Positions 20,882 to 30,985 are shown, counted from the stretch's first letter. The stretch: 53,093 nucleotides of DNA from Haloimpatiens lingqiaonensis (GCF_901447495.1 NZ_CABDWS010000010.1:1-53093); one strand, 5' to 3'. Numbers and translations are program-made. The notes: generated by a model from the sequence alone, not told the origin.

Positions 20882-21811
20882 CTATCTTTCTCCCTTTACA
20901 TAAGGTTTTCCATCTGCTGCTGGCGCTGTAGTTTTTCCTACAAAACCTGCTAATGCAAGCATGGTTAACAAGTATGGCAATATTGAATAAAATTCTGTTG
21001 GTAAATGCCAGCTAAAGCTTTGAGCCACCATTTGGAATGCAGTACCAAAGGCAAATAGTAAACTAGCTAACATGGTTCCCTTAGGTGTCCAGTTACCAAA
21101 TATAACCGCTGCTAGAGCTATAAATCCACGACCAGCAACCATTCCTTCTCTGTAAACTGGAGTTATACCTATGGAAAGCGCTGCTCCACCAAGTCCTGCT
21201 AAAACCCCTGATAATATAACACATAAATATCTTGTTTTATATACATTTATTCCTAAAGTATCTGCTGCTGCTGGATGCTCACCCACAGCTCTTATTCTTA
21301 GGCCTATTGGTGTTTTATATAATACATAGCTAGATACAAAAACAAGTATTATAGCTATTATAACAAACCAGTTAAGTCCTGACAAAAATTGTCCTAATAC
21401 TGGTATTTTAGCAATTGATTTTGGAATTGAATATCCAAGTCCTTTAACTATATCTGTTTGACCGCCTTTGTGAAAAACTTTAATTATTAGAAAGCTAGCA
21501 AGAGCTGATGCAAACAAGTTAATAGCTGTTCCTGATATAACTTGATCTGCTCTTAAAGTTATACTTAAGAAAGCATGAATCAATGCTATAGCTCCACCGG
21601 CTACCATAGCGAAAAGTATACCCATTATAGGACTTCCAGTAACATGAGAACCTAATACTGCAAAAAAGGCTCCTATAACCATCATACCTTCAAGTCCAAT
21701 GTTAACTACCCCTGACTTTTCAGAAAATACTCCCCCAAGTCCTGCAAAAATTAAAGGAGCTGCCATTCTAAGTGTAGAGTTTATAAGAGAGATAATTAAG
21801 TTATTATCCAT
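20882..21811 (-). CDS. Nucleoside-type ABC transporter permease (NupQ-like)
   Basis: 309 aa, BPD_transp_2 family, about eight to nine membrane segments. Conserved marks: GGVFSEKSGVVNIGLEGMMVIGAF at the N-terminus, GLRIRAVGEHPAAADTLGINV as the coupling region, and AGRGFIALAAVIFGNWTP. Ribosome binding site GGGAG before the ATG. Overlaps the upstream permease by 8 bp. Last gene of a four-gene operon resembling Bacillus nupNOPQ for purine nucleosides; substrate inferred from that likeness. Confidence 0.9.
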   Translation of the reverse strand: MDNNLIISLINSTLRMAAPLIFAGLGGVFSEKSGVVNIGLEGMMVIGAFFAVLGSHVTGSPIMGILFAMVAGGAIALIHAFLSITLRADQVISGTAINLFASALASFLIIKVFHKGGQTDIVKGLGYSIPKSIAKIPVLGQFLSGLNWFVIIAIILVFVSSYVLYKTPIGLRIRAVGEHPAAADTLGINVYKTRYLCVILSGVLAGLGGAALSIGITPVYREGMVAGRGFIALAAVIFGNWTPKGTMLASLLFAFGTAFQMVAQSFSWHLPTEFYSILPYLLTMLALAGFVGKTTAPAADGKPYVKGER

Positions 21812-22898
21812 TGATCATTGCTCCCTTCTTCTTTCTATTTTTAAAGTACTCAACTATATAGTCTGTAGCTACAAATATGATAATTACCGCTTGTATTAAA
21901 GCAACTATTTCCTTAGGTATACCATTTAACTGCAATACCTTTGAGCTACTGTTTAATGCTCCAAACAACACTGCTGCTGGTATACATCCTATAGGATTAT
22001 TTTTAGCAAGTAGTGCAACAGCTATACCATCAAAACCGAAGTTAGGGAAAGCCATCATATCTTGAGCTTGATGTAAAACTCCTGATATATGGGTAGCTCC
22101 TCCCATACCTGCTATAGCTCCTGATAAAACCATTGCTAAAATAATATTTTTAGATATATTTATTCCACCATATTCTGAACCATATGGGTTTATTCCTACT
22201 GACCTTATTTCATAACCTACAGTAGTTTTCCATAATAGCCAGTAAATAAATATAGCAACAAATATAGCTATTATTAAACTTATATTAGCATTACTAATTT
22301 TACTAAATTTAAGGAGCTGGGCACTCTTTTGTATTATTGGTGTGCTTGATGTAGCCTTAACTCCAAATCTTGTCCTTAAAATGATCCAGTTTACAAGGTA
22401 CATTCCTATAAAGTTCATCATTATAGTATTGATAACTTCATTAGTTCCAAATTTAGCTTTTAAGTACCCCGGTATTCCTCCCCAGATACCGCCTGCAATG
22501 ATACCTACTATTATTATTAAAGGTATATGAATTACAGGGCTTAATCCAGGTATTAAACCTACTAAAGCTGCTGAGCCCATTCCAACTATAAATTGTCCTT
22601 CAACACCTATATTGAAAAGTCCACATTTGAAAGCTATAGCATTAGCTACACCAGTAAATATCAATGGTGTTACAAAAACCAAAGTATTTAAAGCATTTCT
22701 CTTAGTTGCAAAGCTTCCTTTCCATATTATCTTAAATAGTGTTCCTAAAGCTGTAAAATATTGAGTTATAGAATATCCCTTAGCCCACATAACGAAGAAA
22801 ACTGCAACAAATATGGATAATATTATGGCTAAAAATGGGAATAATAAACTTTTTAATGTTCTTATTAATGCATTGGAGGTTTTTTCTTTATTACTCAA
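21804..22898 (-). CDS. Nucleoside-type ABC transporter permease (NupP-like)
   Basis: 364 aa membrane protein of the same permease family. Seen: ANAIAFKCGLFNIGVEGQFIVG, the coupling loop GYEIRSVGINPYGSEYGGINI, GGATHISGVLHQ and FGFDGIAVALLAKNNPIG. The start is TTG at 22898 with GAGGTG upstream; it overlaps the end of the ATPase gene by 8 bp, and the downstream permease gene by another 8 bp, implying coupled translation. Confidence 0.9.
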   Translation of the reverse strand: MSNKEKTSNALIRTLKSLLFPFLAIILSIFVAVFFVMWAKGYSITQYFTALGTLFKIIWKGSFATKRNALNTLVFVTPLIFTGVANAIAFKCGLFNIGVEGQFIVGMGSAALVGLIPGLSPVIHIPLIIIVGIIAGGIWGGIPGYLKAKFGTNEVINTIMMNFIGMYLVNWIILRTRFGVKATSSTPIIQKSAQLLKFSKISNANISLIIAIFVAIFIYWLLWKTTVGYEIRSVGINPYGSEYGGINISKNIILAMVLSGAIAGMGGATHISGVLHQAQDMMAFPNFGFDGIAVALLAKNNPIGCIPAAVLFGALNSSSKVLQLNGIPKEIVALIQAVIIIFVATDYIVEYFKNRKKKGAMING

Positions 22899-24432
22899 CC
22901 TTTGACACCTCTCCCTCTTTATCTTTTAAGCTTCCACCTGCCATAAGTATGCCTAGCTTCTGCTCATTTGCATCTTTTCTATCTAGTACATCTACTATAT
23001 GACCATCGTACATAACTGCTATTCTATCTGATAAAGCTAGAATTTCATCTAGTTCTAAGGAAACAAGTAAAACTGCCTTGCCATTATCTCTTTCTCCTAC
23101 AAGTCTTTTATGAATAAATTCTATAGCTCCTACGTCTACTCCTCTAGTAGGCTGTGATGCTATTAAAAGCTCTGGATCCTTAGAAATTTCTCTTGCTACA
23201 ATTAGTTTTTGCTGATTACCCCCTGATAAAGATGCTGCTGTCACTTCATCATTAGGGGTTCTTACGTCAAATTCCTTTATAAGCTTTTGACAATATTCTC
23301 TTATGTTTTTGTAGTTCATAACTCCTTTTTTACTAAAAGGCTCACTACGATGGCTTCCAAGAATAGAGTTTTCATATAATGAATAATCAAGTATAAGTCC
23401 TCTTTTATGTCTATCTTCAGGTATATGTGCTAATCCTGAATTTATAATGTCCATTGGTTCTTTAGCGTATATGTCATTTCCCTTTAAGGTTATTTTCCCC
23501 TTTTCTGGCTTTCTAAGACCAGTTAATGCTTCAATAAATTCTGTCTGTCCATTTCCATCTACTCCAGCTATTCCTAATATTTCTCCCCCATGAACAGTTA
23601 AATCTATACCTTTTACTGCTTCTATTCCTCTGGAGTCTTTTACATATAGATCTTCTATTTGCAGTACTACATCCTTTAATTGAGCTTCCTTTTTATCTAC
23701 TACTAATTGAACTTTTCTACCTACCATTAATTCTGCTAATTCATCTATGTTAGTCTCTTTAGTGTTAACGCTTCCTGTAACCTTACCTCTTCTTATGATA
23801 GTTACTCTATCACTCATTTTCATAACTTCTTTTAGTTTATGAGTTATAAGAATTACCGATTTACCTTCTTTTTCTAAGTTATTAATAATTACTCCAAGTT
23901 CATCAATTTCTTGTGGTGTTAATACTGCTGTAGGTTCATCTAATATTAATATGTCAGCTCCTCTATAAAGAGCTTTAAGAATTTCAACCTTTTGCTGCTG
24001 TCCTACAGAAATATCCTCTATTATCGCATCTGGGTCTATAGCAAAACCGTATTTGTCAGCTATTTCCTTAACATCTCTTTTAGCCTTTTCTATATCTATA
24101 GATAATCCTTTTTTAGGCTCTGTTCCCAAAACTATATTTTGAGTTACAGTAAAATTATGCACAAGCATAAAGTGCTGGTGTACCATACCTATGCCTAATT
24201 TTATGGCATCATTAGGATTTGTTAAGCTTACTTTATTTCCCTTTACGTATATGTCGCCTTTTTCTGGTTGATATAAACCGTATAGTATATTCATTAAAGT
24301 AGTTTTTCCTGCACCATTTTCACCAAGAAGTACATGAGTTTCACCCTTTAGTAGTTCAAAATTCACATCATCATTGGCTACAGTACCAGGAAATATCTTG
24401 GTTATGCCTTTCATTTCTACTACTTTTTCCAT
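22891..24432 (-). CDS. Nucleoside-type ABC transporter ATP-binding protein (double ATPase)
   Basis: 513 aa with two fused ABC domains. First: Walker [11 protein letters not shown]-loop MVHQHFMLV, signature [12 protein letters not shown], Walker [12 protein letters not shown]. Second: degenerate Walker [11 protein letters not shown] lacking the Lys, and signature [14 protein letters not shown], as in RbsA/YufO-type proteins, so only one site is likely to hydrolyse ATP fully. AGGAGGAA precedes the ATG. It follows the lipoprotein gene after a hairpin. Confidence 0.93.
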   Translation of the reverse strand: MEKVVEMKGITKIFPGTVANDDVNFELLKGETHVLLGENGAGKTTLMNILYGLYQPEKGDIYVKGNKVSLTNPNDAIKLGIGMVHQHFMLVHNFTVTQNIVLGTEPKKGLSIDIEKAKRDVKEIADKYGFAIDPDAIIEDISVGQQQKVEILKALYRGADILILDEPTAVLTPQEIDELGVIINNLEKEGKSVILITHKLKEVMKMSDRVTIIRRGKVTGSVNTKETNIDELAELMVGRKVQLVVDKKEAQLKDVVLQIEDLYVKDSRGIEAVKGIDLTVHGGEILGIAGVDGNGQTEFIEALTGLRKPEKGKITLKGNDIYAKEPMDIINSGLAHIPEDRHKRGLILDYSLYENSILGSHRSEPFSKKGVMNYKNIREYCQKLIKEFDVRTPNDEVTAASLSGGNQQKLIVAREISKDPELLIASQPTRGVDVGAIEFIHKRLVGERDNGKAVLLVSLELDEILALSDRIAVMYDGHIVDVLDRKDANEQKLGILMAGGSLKDKEGEVSKVE

Positions 24433-24477
24433 TATCTTTCCTCCTATTTGCCTAAGAATAGCTATGGATATTTATAA

Positions 24478-24504
24478 AAAGCTAGATGTAATTACATCTA
24501 GCTT
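24478..24504 (-). terminator. Attenuator hairpin after the BMP lipoprotein gene
   Basis: AAAGCTAGATGTAATTACATCTAGCTTTTTAT on the minus strand (shown here as AAAGCTAGATGT plus complement and T5). It lies between the binding-protein gene and the ATPase, where partial termination would yield excess binding protein over membrane parts. Confidence 0.7.
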
Positions 24505-24529
24505 TATTTAGTTACCTGCTTAATAGTTT

Positions 24530-25621
24530 CTATTTTACTGCGTCTGTTGTAAATTTCATTGCATCTTCTTTAGTTTCTGGAACTTTTATTTGTCCATCTA
24601 CTATAGCTTTTTCATATTTTTTAACTAATTCTAAAACATCTGCTGGTACATTGTCTTTTGAAGTCTCTGCTACACCAACACCATTTTCTTTTAAACCATA
24701 TACTTTTGTTTCACCTTTAAATGTTCCATTAACAATAGATTCAACTGATTCTTTAGTAGCTATGTCAACTCTTTTTATCATACTTGTTAATATTATATTT
24801 TTATATTCTGGAACTGTAACAGCTTGGTCTTGGTCAACACCTATAGCCCATACATTTTTTCCAGCTTTTTTAAGTTCATCTGCAGCTTTGAATAATCCTA
24901 TTCCAACTCCACCAGCTGCATGGTAAACTACATCGCATCCTTCATTGTATAAAGATTTACCAAATTCATAACCTTTGTTTGTATCTGAGAAAGAATCTGC
25001 ATATTTAACAACTACTTTAATGTTAGGGTTTACAGCTCTTGCACCTGCTATGTATCCTGCTGTAAATTTATTTATACTTGGAACGTCTTTTCCGCCTATA
25101 TATCCTATTGTACCACTTTTAGTAGTCTTAGCAGCAATTGCTCCCACTAAGAAAGAACCTTCTTCTTCTTTAAACATTAATGATCTAACATTAGGTAATT
25201 CTACAACTGAATCTACTATAGCGTATTTTTTATCAGTATTTGCTTTAGCTATTTTTTCTAGAGCTTCTTGCATTTGATATCCTATAGCAAATGTTAAATC
25301 ACAGTTTTGATCTAATGATAATGTTTGTAAATTTTGCTCATAGTCTTCCTTTTGTTTTGATTCTATTGGGAAATATTGAACTCCTGTTTCTTTTTGAGCA
25401 TCTTTAATTCCCTTATCTGCTGATTGGTTGAAGGATTTATCGTTCAATCCACCTTCATCTGTGGAAAGACCTATTTTTATATCCTTACCCTTTTGTTCTT
25501 GCTTTTGTCCCTCTTTTGCGTCATTGGTAGCGTTTTCATTTCCGGCTTTACCACATCCTACAAATAAAGACGCAACCATTGCTAATGAAGCAAGTATTGC
25601 CACTATTTTCTTTTTACTCAT
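24530..25621 (-). CDS. BMP-family nucleoside-binding lipoprotein
   Basis: 363 aa extracellular binding protein of the BmpA/Med family. The signal peptide KKKIVAILASLAMVASLF ends in a lipobox FVGC (predicted lipid Cys23). Mature features: IGLSTDEGGLNDKSFNQSADKG, which is the BMP signature, and VYHAAGGVGIGLFKAA in domain 2. GGGGAGG lies about 10 bp before the ATG. First gene of the transporter operon; purine nucleoside uptake is the likely role by family and context. Confidence 0.92.
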   Translation of the reverse strand: MSKKKIVAILASLAMVASLFVGCGKAGNENATNDAKEGQKQEQKGKDIKIGLSTDEGGLNDKSFNQSADKGIKDAQKETGVQYFPIESKQKEDYEQNLQTLSLDQNCDLTFAIGYQMQEALEKIAKANTDKKYAIVDSVVELPNVRSLMFKEEEGSFLVGAIAAKTTKSGTIGYIGGKDVPSINKFTAGYIAGARAVNPNIKVVVKYADSFSDTNKGYEFGKSLYNEGCDVVYHAAGGVGIGLFKAADELKKAGKNVWAIGVDQDQAVTVPEYKNIILTSMIKRVDIATKESVESIVNGTFKGETKVYGLKENGVGVAETSKDNVPADVLELVKKYEKAIVDGQIKVPETKEDAMKFTTDAVK

Positions 25622-25913
25622 TTTATTTTTACCTCCCCTTTAGTTGTAGTTAATGTACTACTATTTTACTATTTAAAATAGCAAATATAAAGTGCCATTT
25701 CCTTACACAAAAGATAACCTTAAAGCACTTTATTATAAAATAATACAAACTTTATTTGTATTATAACCTATACATTAAACCTTTTCAATATTATATTAAT
25801 ATATTTTTAAATTTAACAATAAACATATATATAACCAACTATTTATTTGCAATATTTTAATTTATAATTTAAATTATATTTAAAAACACATTGTAAATTA
25901 TACTTAAAACATA

Positions 25914-25979
25914 CTTCTAATACTGGTAAGTCTTTTCCTATATGATATTTTCCATTCATATGTAATTTAGCTATACATC
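25914..25979 (-). pseudogene. Degenerate 66-bp duplicate of internal grdC sequence
   Basis: Aligned without gaps to 28011-28076 within grdC, it differs at 5 of 66 positions. The parent segment encodes TAKLGMNGKSHIGKDLPVLED. Orientation is the same as grdC. The copy has no start and is flanked by AT-rich repeats, so it is a relic, not a gene. Confidence 0.85.
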
Positions 25980-26044
25980 TTGAAGATTATATTTAAAACC
26001 ATATTGTGTAAATTGTAATTAAAATTATATTAAGTTTAAAACTA

Positions 26045-26083
26045 AATAAGAATCAAAAGTCATAACATACTTTTGATCCTTAT
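26045..26083 (-). terminator. Terminator of the grd operon
   Basis: AATAAGGATCAAAAGT and ACTTTTGATTCTTATT flank an 8-base loop, about 115 bp past the grdD stop. A moderate U tract follows. Confidence 0.7.
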
Positions 26084-26196
26084 TCATATAAAACGCGCGT
26101 TTTTTTATTTAATTTTAGTAGTGTGTTTTTTTAATTTATTTTTAATTTATTTTTAATTTATTTTTAATTGATTTCCAATTTGTTTTTAATTGATTT

Positions 26197-27357
26197 TTAT
26201 CCTATATAACCTGCTTTTTTAAGTATTTCTTGTGCTTTTTCGCCTTCATCTTCTCCTACAAGGATTACAGGACCTGTACATCCCATTCCACTTTCTGAAT
26301 ATACTCCTTCTTTCCAAAGAGATTTACATGCATCTTCAAGTTCAAGTATATCAATACCTGGAATAGCGAATGTTACTACCTTTTTAGGAGGCATCTTAAC
26401 TTCTTCTGCTGCAGCTGGGGCTGCTTTTTTAGTTACTTTATCTATTTCTTCTTGAAGACCTGCTTTTTTAGCAGCTTTAAATTCATTAGAAGCTATAGAT
26501 AATACTTTATTTTGTGCACAAGTTGCACAATATCTTAAAGCTTCACATATAAGTGGAGCACCTGATGCTCTTGATACTATGTTAACTAATTTGTCATAGT
26601 TATCACCAATTCCTGGTCCATAACCATATCCAACAGTTTCATAGTTTCCACCTGTAGTGAATGAAGAGAATATTTTTATAAGAAGATTTCCTGTTAATGA
26701 ATCACATACCATAACATCTGGAGTACCTGCAAGAAGGTCATTTCCTCTCATTACAGCTCCGCCGTCTGCTCTTAGTGATTCAGCAAAGTTAAATTCGTAT
26801 CCTCTGTTTTTAACTTCTGTTAATATTCTTTCAACTTGTCTAGCTCCATCAACGTTTAGGATACCAACCTTAGGATTTTCTATTCCTAAAGCTTTAGCAG
26901 TAGATATACCAGATATAGCATTAATAACCATACCTTCAACTCTGTTTGTTGATGTAGTTCCAGTAGTTGTAGCTATTATCATTTCTCTTCCCATACCTGG
27001 AGTTACTACTCTTCCTACAGTAGATACTCCTATTGGGAAATCAAAGTGTTGAGTTACACATCCGTCTATCTGACCTTTTTCAAGAAGCTCAACCATCTTC
27101 TTATGGCCTTCTTCTGCATCACTTACTTCTATAGTTTCAAATTCATCAGTAACTTTTGATCCTATTAAAACTATATCAAAATCACCGTATTTACCTTTAG
27201 CTAATTTAGCAGCTTTAACCATTTCTTCTACGCCATGCTCTGAGCCTAAAATAGTTAAGCCTATTCTTACTTTTTTCTTAAAGCTTCCGCTTTTGATACC
27301 TTCAGCGATTTCATTAAACACTTCAGCAATCATTGCTTTTGTAGCGTTACTAGCCAA
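26197..27357 (-). CDS. grdD: Glycine reductase complex component C subunit D
   Basis: 386 aa, PlsX-like. With GrdC it forms component C, which takes the carboxymethyl-selenoether from GrdA and releases acetyl phosphate. Seen: ASNATKAMIAEVFNEIAEG at the N-terminus, ATTTGTTSTNRVEGM, YCATCAQNK, and a conserved C-terminal ESGMGCTGPVILV whose Cys is the expected acetyl-thioester residue. TTG at 27357 is chosen: AAAGGGG lies 8 bp upstream, while an in-frame GTG at 27366 is part of that site. Last gene of the operon. Confidence 0.95.
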   Translation of the reverse strand: MASNATKAMIAEVFNEIAEGIKSGSFKKKVRIGLTILGSEHGVEEMVKAAKLAKGKYGDFDIVLIGSKVTDEFETIEVSDAEEGHKKMVELLEKGQIDGCVTQHFDFPIGVSTVGRVVTPGMGREMIIATTTGTTSTNRVEGMVINAISGISTAKALGIENPKVGILNVDGARQVERILTEVKNRGYEFNFAESLRADGGAVMRGNDLLAGTPDVMVCDSLTGNLLIKIFSSFTTGGNYETVGYGYGPGIGDNYDKLVNIVSRASGAPLICEALRYCATCAQNKVLSIASNEFKAAKKAGLQEEIDKVTKKAAPAAAEEVKMPPKKVVTFAIPGIDILELEDACKSLWKEGVYSESGMGCTGPVILVGEDEGEKAQEILKKAGYIG

Positions 27358-27390
27358 GTGAGACACCCCTTTCTATAATGTATTAATGCA

Positions 27391-28935
27391 TTATTCTTCT
27401 ACTTTTGCTCCTAAGAAATTAGCAAAATCTTTCATAGCGTCTGCAACCATTTCTTTAACTTCTTCTTTGCTGATTCCGCCTTCTTCTTCTACTTTTCCTG
27501 TGTTTTTCTCAACTAGTATAGAAATACCATCGAATAGGTTAGTCATTCTTCCTAGGAATAAGCTTCCTTTTCCTATGATCATGAAGTTGTTTAATTTTCC
27601 TTCTTTCATTAAATCAATTCCATGACCAACTATTGGAACACCTGATGGAATATGTCCTTGAGTTGGAGCAAATCCTGGGTATCCATGCTCTTTTACGAAT
27701 GCTGGTAATTCTTTTCTATCTAATTGACCTGCTTTAACAGCTAATGCACCTATCATTTTGTAGTTTTGAGTTGGTACATCTCCTGCTCCTGCTGGTTCAG
27801 TTATTTCAGATGTTTGCATTTCTGGTGAGAATTTATCTATTTGTGGTATTGTCATTCCATTATCAACTAATGGCTTAAGTACTAATGCATCTAGTACTGC
27901 TTGTGGTGAAGCTCCACTTGCTATAGTATGTCTTCCTATAACATCTGTTCTTATGATTGGATTAACTCCATCATTTTCAGAAACTAATATTGCAAAAGCT
28001 CCTAAACAGTCTTCTAATACTGGCAAGTCTTTTCCTATATGAGATTTTCCATTCATACCTAATTTAGCTGTACATCCACCAGCTACTACTAAAACATGTT
28101 TAAACATACCTGATTTTACAAGAGATGCTGCATTGATTAAAGCATGAGATGGTCCAGCACAGAATCCTCTCATATCAATACCAGTAGCTCCCTTAAATCC
28201 AGCTATTTCTCCTACAGATTTAGCTAAGTTTCCGCCACCTCTTTGGTTCATGTCACCTACAGCTTCTTCTGAACACTCTATAACATATCCAACTTCTTCA
28301 ACTGGAATATCTAATCCTTTTATAATATACATAGCAGCAAGTACTCCTGAAGCTTTAACTGCTAAGTTTTCAAGCATAAATTCTGCAGAAAGGTTAGAGT
28401 CAAATTCATGAGCTCTCTTAACGCATCCTATTAATTTTCCATCTTGATATAATCCTTCTGCTCCATTTTGATTTACAGCTTTTTCGATATCAGCCATATC
28501 TACGCCACTGCCTAAAGCTGCAACTTTATCTTTTAGTAATTCGTGTGCTTCTATTTTTCCTTTTACACCTTCAACAAATGATGTTTCTAAAAGTACAAGA
28601 TCAAAAACGTCTACAATTTTCATTACAGCGTAAAATTCATCTTGTGGCATTATTTCTCCGAATTTACCATATCTATTAGCACCTTCTACATTTGTAGCAT
28701 GCCAAGGTTTTGCAGTATTTGCTAATTCCTCTGGAGTCATGTTTCCTATATAAGTTTGATTTGGTGCATATCCAACTACTTGCTCATAACTTCTTAAATG
28801 GCTTTTTATAGCTTTTAAGTATTCTGAATCTTTATTTTGTTCTCTTTCTAACATTTGTGTAGTACCATTATGTATTACCATATCTGGTGTATTTACTAAC
28901 ACATAAGCCGCTTTTTTTAGAACTGGGAAACTCAT
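27391..28935 (-). CDS. grdC: Glycine reductase complex component C subunit C
   Basis: 514 aa, thiolase-like fold, partner of GrdD in acetyl phosphate formation. Thiolase-like features include GFCAGPSHALINAASLVKSG and VLVVAGGCTAKLGMNGKSH. ATG at 28935 has AGAGGAGGT upstream; an in-frame TTG at 28959 precedes the ribosome binding site and is rejected. A 66-bp piece (28011-28076) is duplicated downstream of grdD. It is separated from grdB by a hairpin and a weak candidate promoter. Confidence 0.95.
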   Translation of the reverse strand: MSFPVLKKAAYVLVNTPDMVIHNGTTQMLEREQNKDSEYLKAIKSHLRSYEQVVGYAPNQTYIGNMTPEELANTAKPWHATNVEGANRYGKFGEIMPQDEFYAVMKIVDVFDLVLLETSFVEGVKGKIEAHELLKDKVAALGSGVDMADIEKAVNQNGAEGLYQDGKLIGCVKRAHEFDSNLSAEFMLENLAVKASGVLAAMYIIKGLDIPVEEVGYVIECSEEAVGDMNQRGGGNLAKSVGEIAGFKGATGIDMRGFCAGPSHALINAASLVKSGMFKHVLVVAGGCTAKLGMNGKSHIGKDLPVLEDCLGAFAILVSENDGVNPIIRTDVIGRHTIASGASPQAVLDALVLKPLVDNGMTIPQIDKFSPEMQTSEITEPAGAGDVPTQNYKMIGALAVKAGQLDRKELPAFVKEHGYPGFAPTQGHIPSGVPIVGHGIDLMKEGKLNNFMIIGKGSLFLGRMTNLFDGISILVEKNTGKVEEEGGISKEEVKEMVADAMKDFANFLGAKVEE

Positions 28936-29001
28936 TGTAATACCTCCTCTTATTTTCAAAAATACATTCTTAATAATTTTATTAAAAACAAAAAATTAGT
29001 A

Positions 29002-29029
29002 ACAATAATTCTTCATTCCCAACTGTCAA
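29002..29029 (-). promoter_or_regulatory. Weak candidate promoter upstream of grdC
   Basis: TTGACA (29024-29029, minus strand) and TATTGT (29002-29007), spacing 16. The -35 is perfect, the -10 poor. It lies after the grdB hairpin and could provide extra grdCD expression. Confidence 0.35.
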
Positions 29030-29115
29030 CTTTCTATTTTCAATTCCACTACTTATTACTAACTTTTTATTTTCAATATTTATGTATACACGATGACTTA
29101 TTTTGCTTATTTAAA

Positions 29116-29156
29116 CAAAAGTGCTGGGAACACACGGTTCCCAAACACTTTTTTAT
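29116..29156. terminator. Hairpin between grdB and grdC
   Basis: AAAAGTGCTGGGAAC and GTTCCCAAACACTTTT form a strong stem 14 bp past the grdB stop. The U tract is better on the plus strand; on the minus strand it would act as partial terminator or processing site. Confidence 0.6.
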
Positions 29157-29169
29157 TGAATTAACTGTA

Positions 29170-30477
29170 TTAGTCTTCAAAAACCTTTTGTCCGTCAACT
29201 TCAGTTTCAAGAGCTCTTAAAGCTTTTTTAACTAATCCTTTTCTTAATTCATATTCATCTTCCTTAGATAGAGATGGGTTTCCTAGTGGGTGTGGAATAG
29301 CAATTGTAGGTACTATTCTGTTTGCACCAACTGTTAATGATATTGGTACTACTGTACACATATGAACTACTGGAATTCCGCCTCTTTCTATTTCTTTAAC
29401 TAACGTTGCACCGCAACGAGTACAAGTTCCTCATGTAGAAGTTAGTATAACTGCATCTACACCATCAGCTTTTAATTCAGCAACGATTTCTTCACCGAAT
29501 TTCTTAGTTGATGCAACAGCAGTTCCGTTACCAACTGTTGAGTAGAAGTATCTATGAAGAGAACCGATTTCTCCGTTTTTCTCCATTTCTCTTAATACGT
29601 CAACTGGTATAACTCTGTCTGAGTCTTCGTTAGCATAAGTTGGGTCATATCCACCGTGAGCTGTTTCATAAGTTTCAGAAGTTAAATCCATAACACCTTC
29701 AATATCGTATTTTCCATAGTGAGATGCACTTGAAGATTCGATATGGTCTGGATTTCCCTTTGGAACTGTACCACCAGATGTAACAATAGCAATCTTAGCT
29801 TTTGTTATATCTTTTACAGCTGGGTTTGGATCTACTCTATCGAAGTTTGGCATTGGGAATTCTGTTACGAATTCTTCAGCTTTAATCTTCTTAACAAGCA
29901 TATCTACAGCTCTTTTTGCTCCTCTTTCTTCATGGAAGAAGTTCTTTCTTATTCCTCTTGGAATATATCCTTCTTCTGCTGGAGTTCCTACTGCTTCACC
30001 TTTAGCTAATTTAACAGCTAATTTAGCAATTGCTGGTAAAGCCTGTCTCATACCTACTGCACTATTTCTAGTTTCAACGATGTATACGTCTTTTTTGTAC
30101 ATATCAGCACCTGGGTTTTCAATGTACATTGCAGTTAATACTGGTATGTTTAATTTTTCTTTAACTTCTTTAGCTATAGTTCCACAAGCAACACCGTATC
30201 TACCAGCGTTAAATGCAGGACCTGCTATGAATAGATCTGGGTTGTATTTTTTCACCATTTCTATTACTTCTTCTTTTGCTTCATCTATATTTTCATTGAA
30301 ATAAGAGTCACCACATATTACTGTTGCAACTATTTCAATTCCTTCTTTTTTAAGTAATCCATTAAGACCCATTCCTGGTCCCACGAATCCTTCTCTTACT
30401 TCTGGTTTATAATCAGCTTTTTCTTCTCCACCAATTCCAGCATAGAATTGATTTATATAGTGAACTACTTTAATCAC
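29170..30477 (-). CDS. grdB: Glycine reductase component B selenoprotein (in-frame UGA = Sec349)
   Basis: Selenoprotein subunit of the substrate-specific component B, 435 aa. It takes glycine bound as Schiff base to GrdE pyruvate and forms the adduct passed to GrdA. The reading frame is interrupted only by TGA at 29431-29433, codon 349, giving VILTSTUGTCTRCGATL. Sec followed by two CxxC-type Cys is the family signature, so this is recoding, not a frameshift or nonsense mutation. N-terminus VVHYINQFYAGIGGEEKAD is diagnostic. ATG at 30477 follows GAAAGGGGGAG. Automated calls often split it into two ORFs. Confidence 0.96.
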
Positions 30478-30514
30478 TTTTTCTCCCCCTTTCAGGATTT
30501 AAAGTTATGGATTC

Positions 30515-30985
30515 CTATTTGTTAAATTTAGAATATTGGTCTCTTACAGTTTTAACTTCATTTATTATATCGTCAACATCTAAAACCATTTCCATCATGC
30601 CGCATTGCTCATCATATACTGCAGCATCACATTCGTCTTTAATTTCTGGCTCTACTACGTGGTAAACGCCTAATCCTAATTCTACTCCAGCAAGTGGGCC
30701 TGCAAAAGTTGGGTCTCCAGCTGTTACTGTTTCTGCTGATAATCCTGAAGCTTCACCTTCAGCTCCACCTAATACTACTACTAAATTTTCAGGGCCTACC
30801 TTTTCAGCTAAGTCCTTTACTCTTTGTTGGATCTCCAGATCCATAGCTCCTGCAGCTGTTCAAACAAAGCATTCTGTTGATGCGAAAACTACTTCTGCTC
30901 CAGCACTTTCTACGCAAGCTTGTATAGCTGGTCCTGGTATACCATCTCTATCGCCTATAGCGACAACTTTTTTTCCTTGTAACAT
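30515..30985 (-). CDS. grdA: Glycine reductase component A selenoprotein (in-frame UGA = Sec42)
   Basis: Small selenoprotein PA, 156 aa, common to glycine, sarcosine and betaine reductases; its selenol receives the carboxymethyl group and is re-reduced by thioredoxin. Start ATG at 30985 with AAAGGATGA upstream. The frame reads through TGA at 30860-30862, codon 42, in [16 protein letters not shown], the conserved CxxU redox motif. Directly 3' of the UGA, AGCT-GCAGG-AGCT can form a short SECIS-like hairpin. An ATG-started frame after the UGA (30844) is only the C-terminal part. Confidence 0.96.

Larger units (their letters stand above)
25622..26196. other. grdD-BMP operon spacer with grdC fragment
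   Basis: AT-rich. Near the lipoprotein gene there is a TATAAT (minus, 25742-25747) and an inverted repeat AAAGTGC/GCACTTT about 40 bp apart (25689-25741). Then low-complexity ATTTAAAA/TTGTAAATTA repeats flank a 66-bp copy of internal grdC sequence. Near grdD lie the terminator (26045-26083), a CGCGCG palindrome (26092-26103) and a run of TTTTTAATTTA units (26126-26195). No known riboswitch recognised. Confidence 0.7.

Noticed and set aside
25676-25700. Sigma-54 promoter (TGGCAC...TTTGC) upstream of the BMP lipoprotein gene
   Set aside because: There are 12 bases between GG and GC instead of the required 10, so it does not fit the -24/-12 spacing.
25687-25744. Purine riboswitch upstream of the nucleoside transporter
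   Set aside because: There is an AAAGTGC/GCACTTT inverted repeat, but no conserved purine-aptamer loop sequences, and a -10 box overlaps its outer arm.
29170-29361. Separate 63-residue ORF after grdB
   Set aside because: It is the C-terminal part of GrdB after the Sec UGA, in the same frame; not a gene or frameshift.
30515-30844. 109-residue ORF as the whole of grdA
   Set aside because: The frame continues upstream through a UGA in the conserved CFVU motif to an ATG with a ribosome binding site at 30985.
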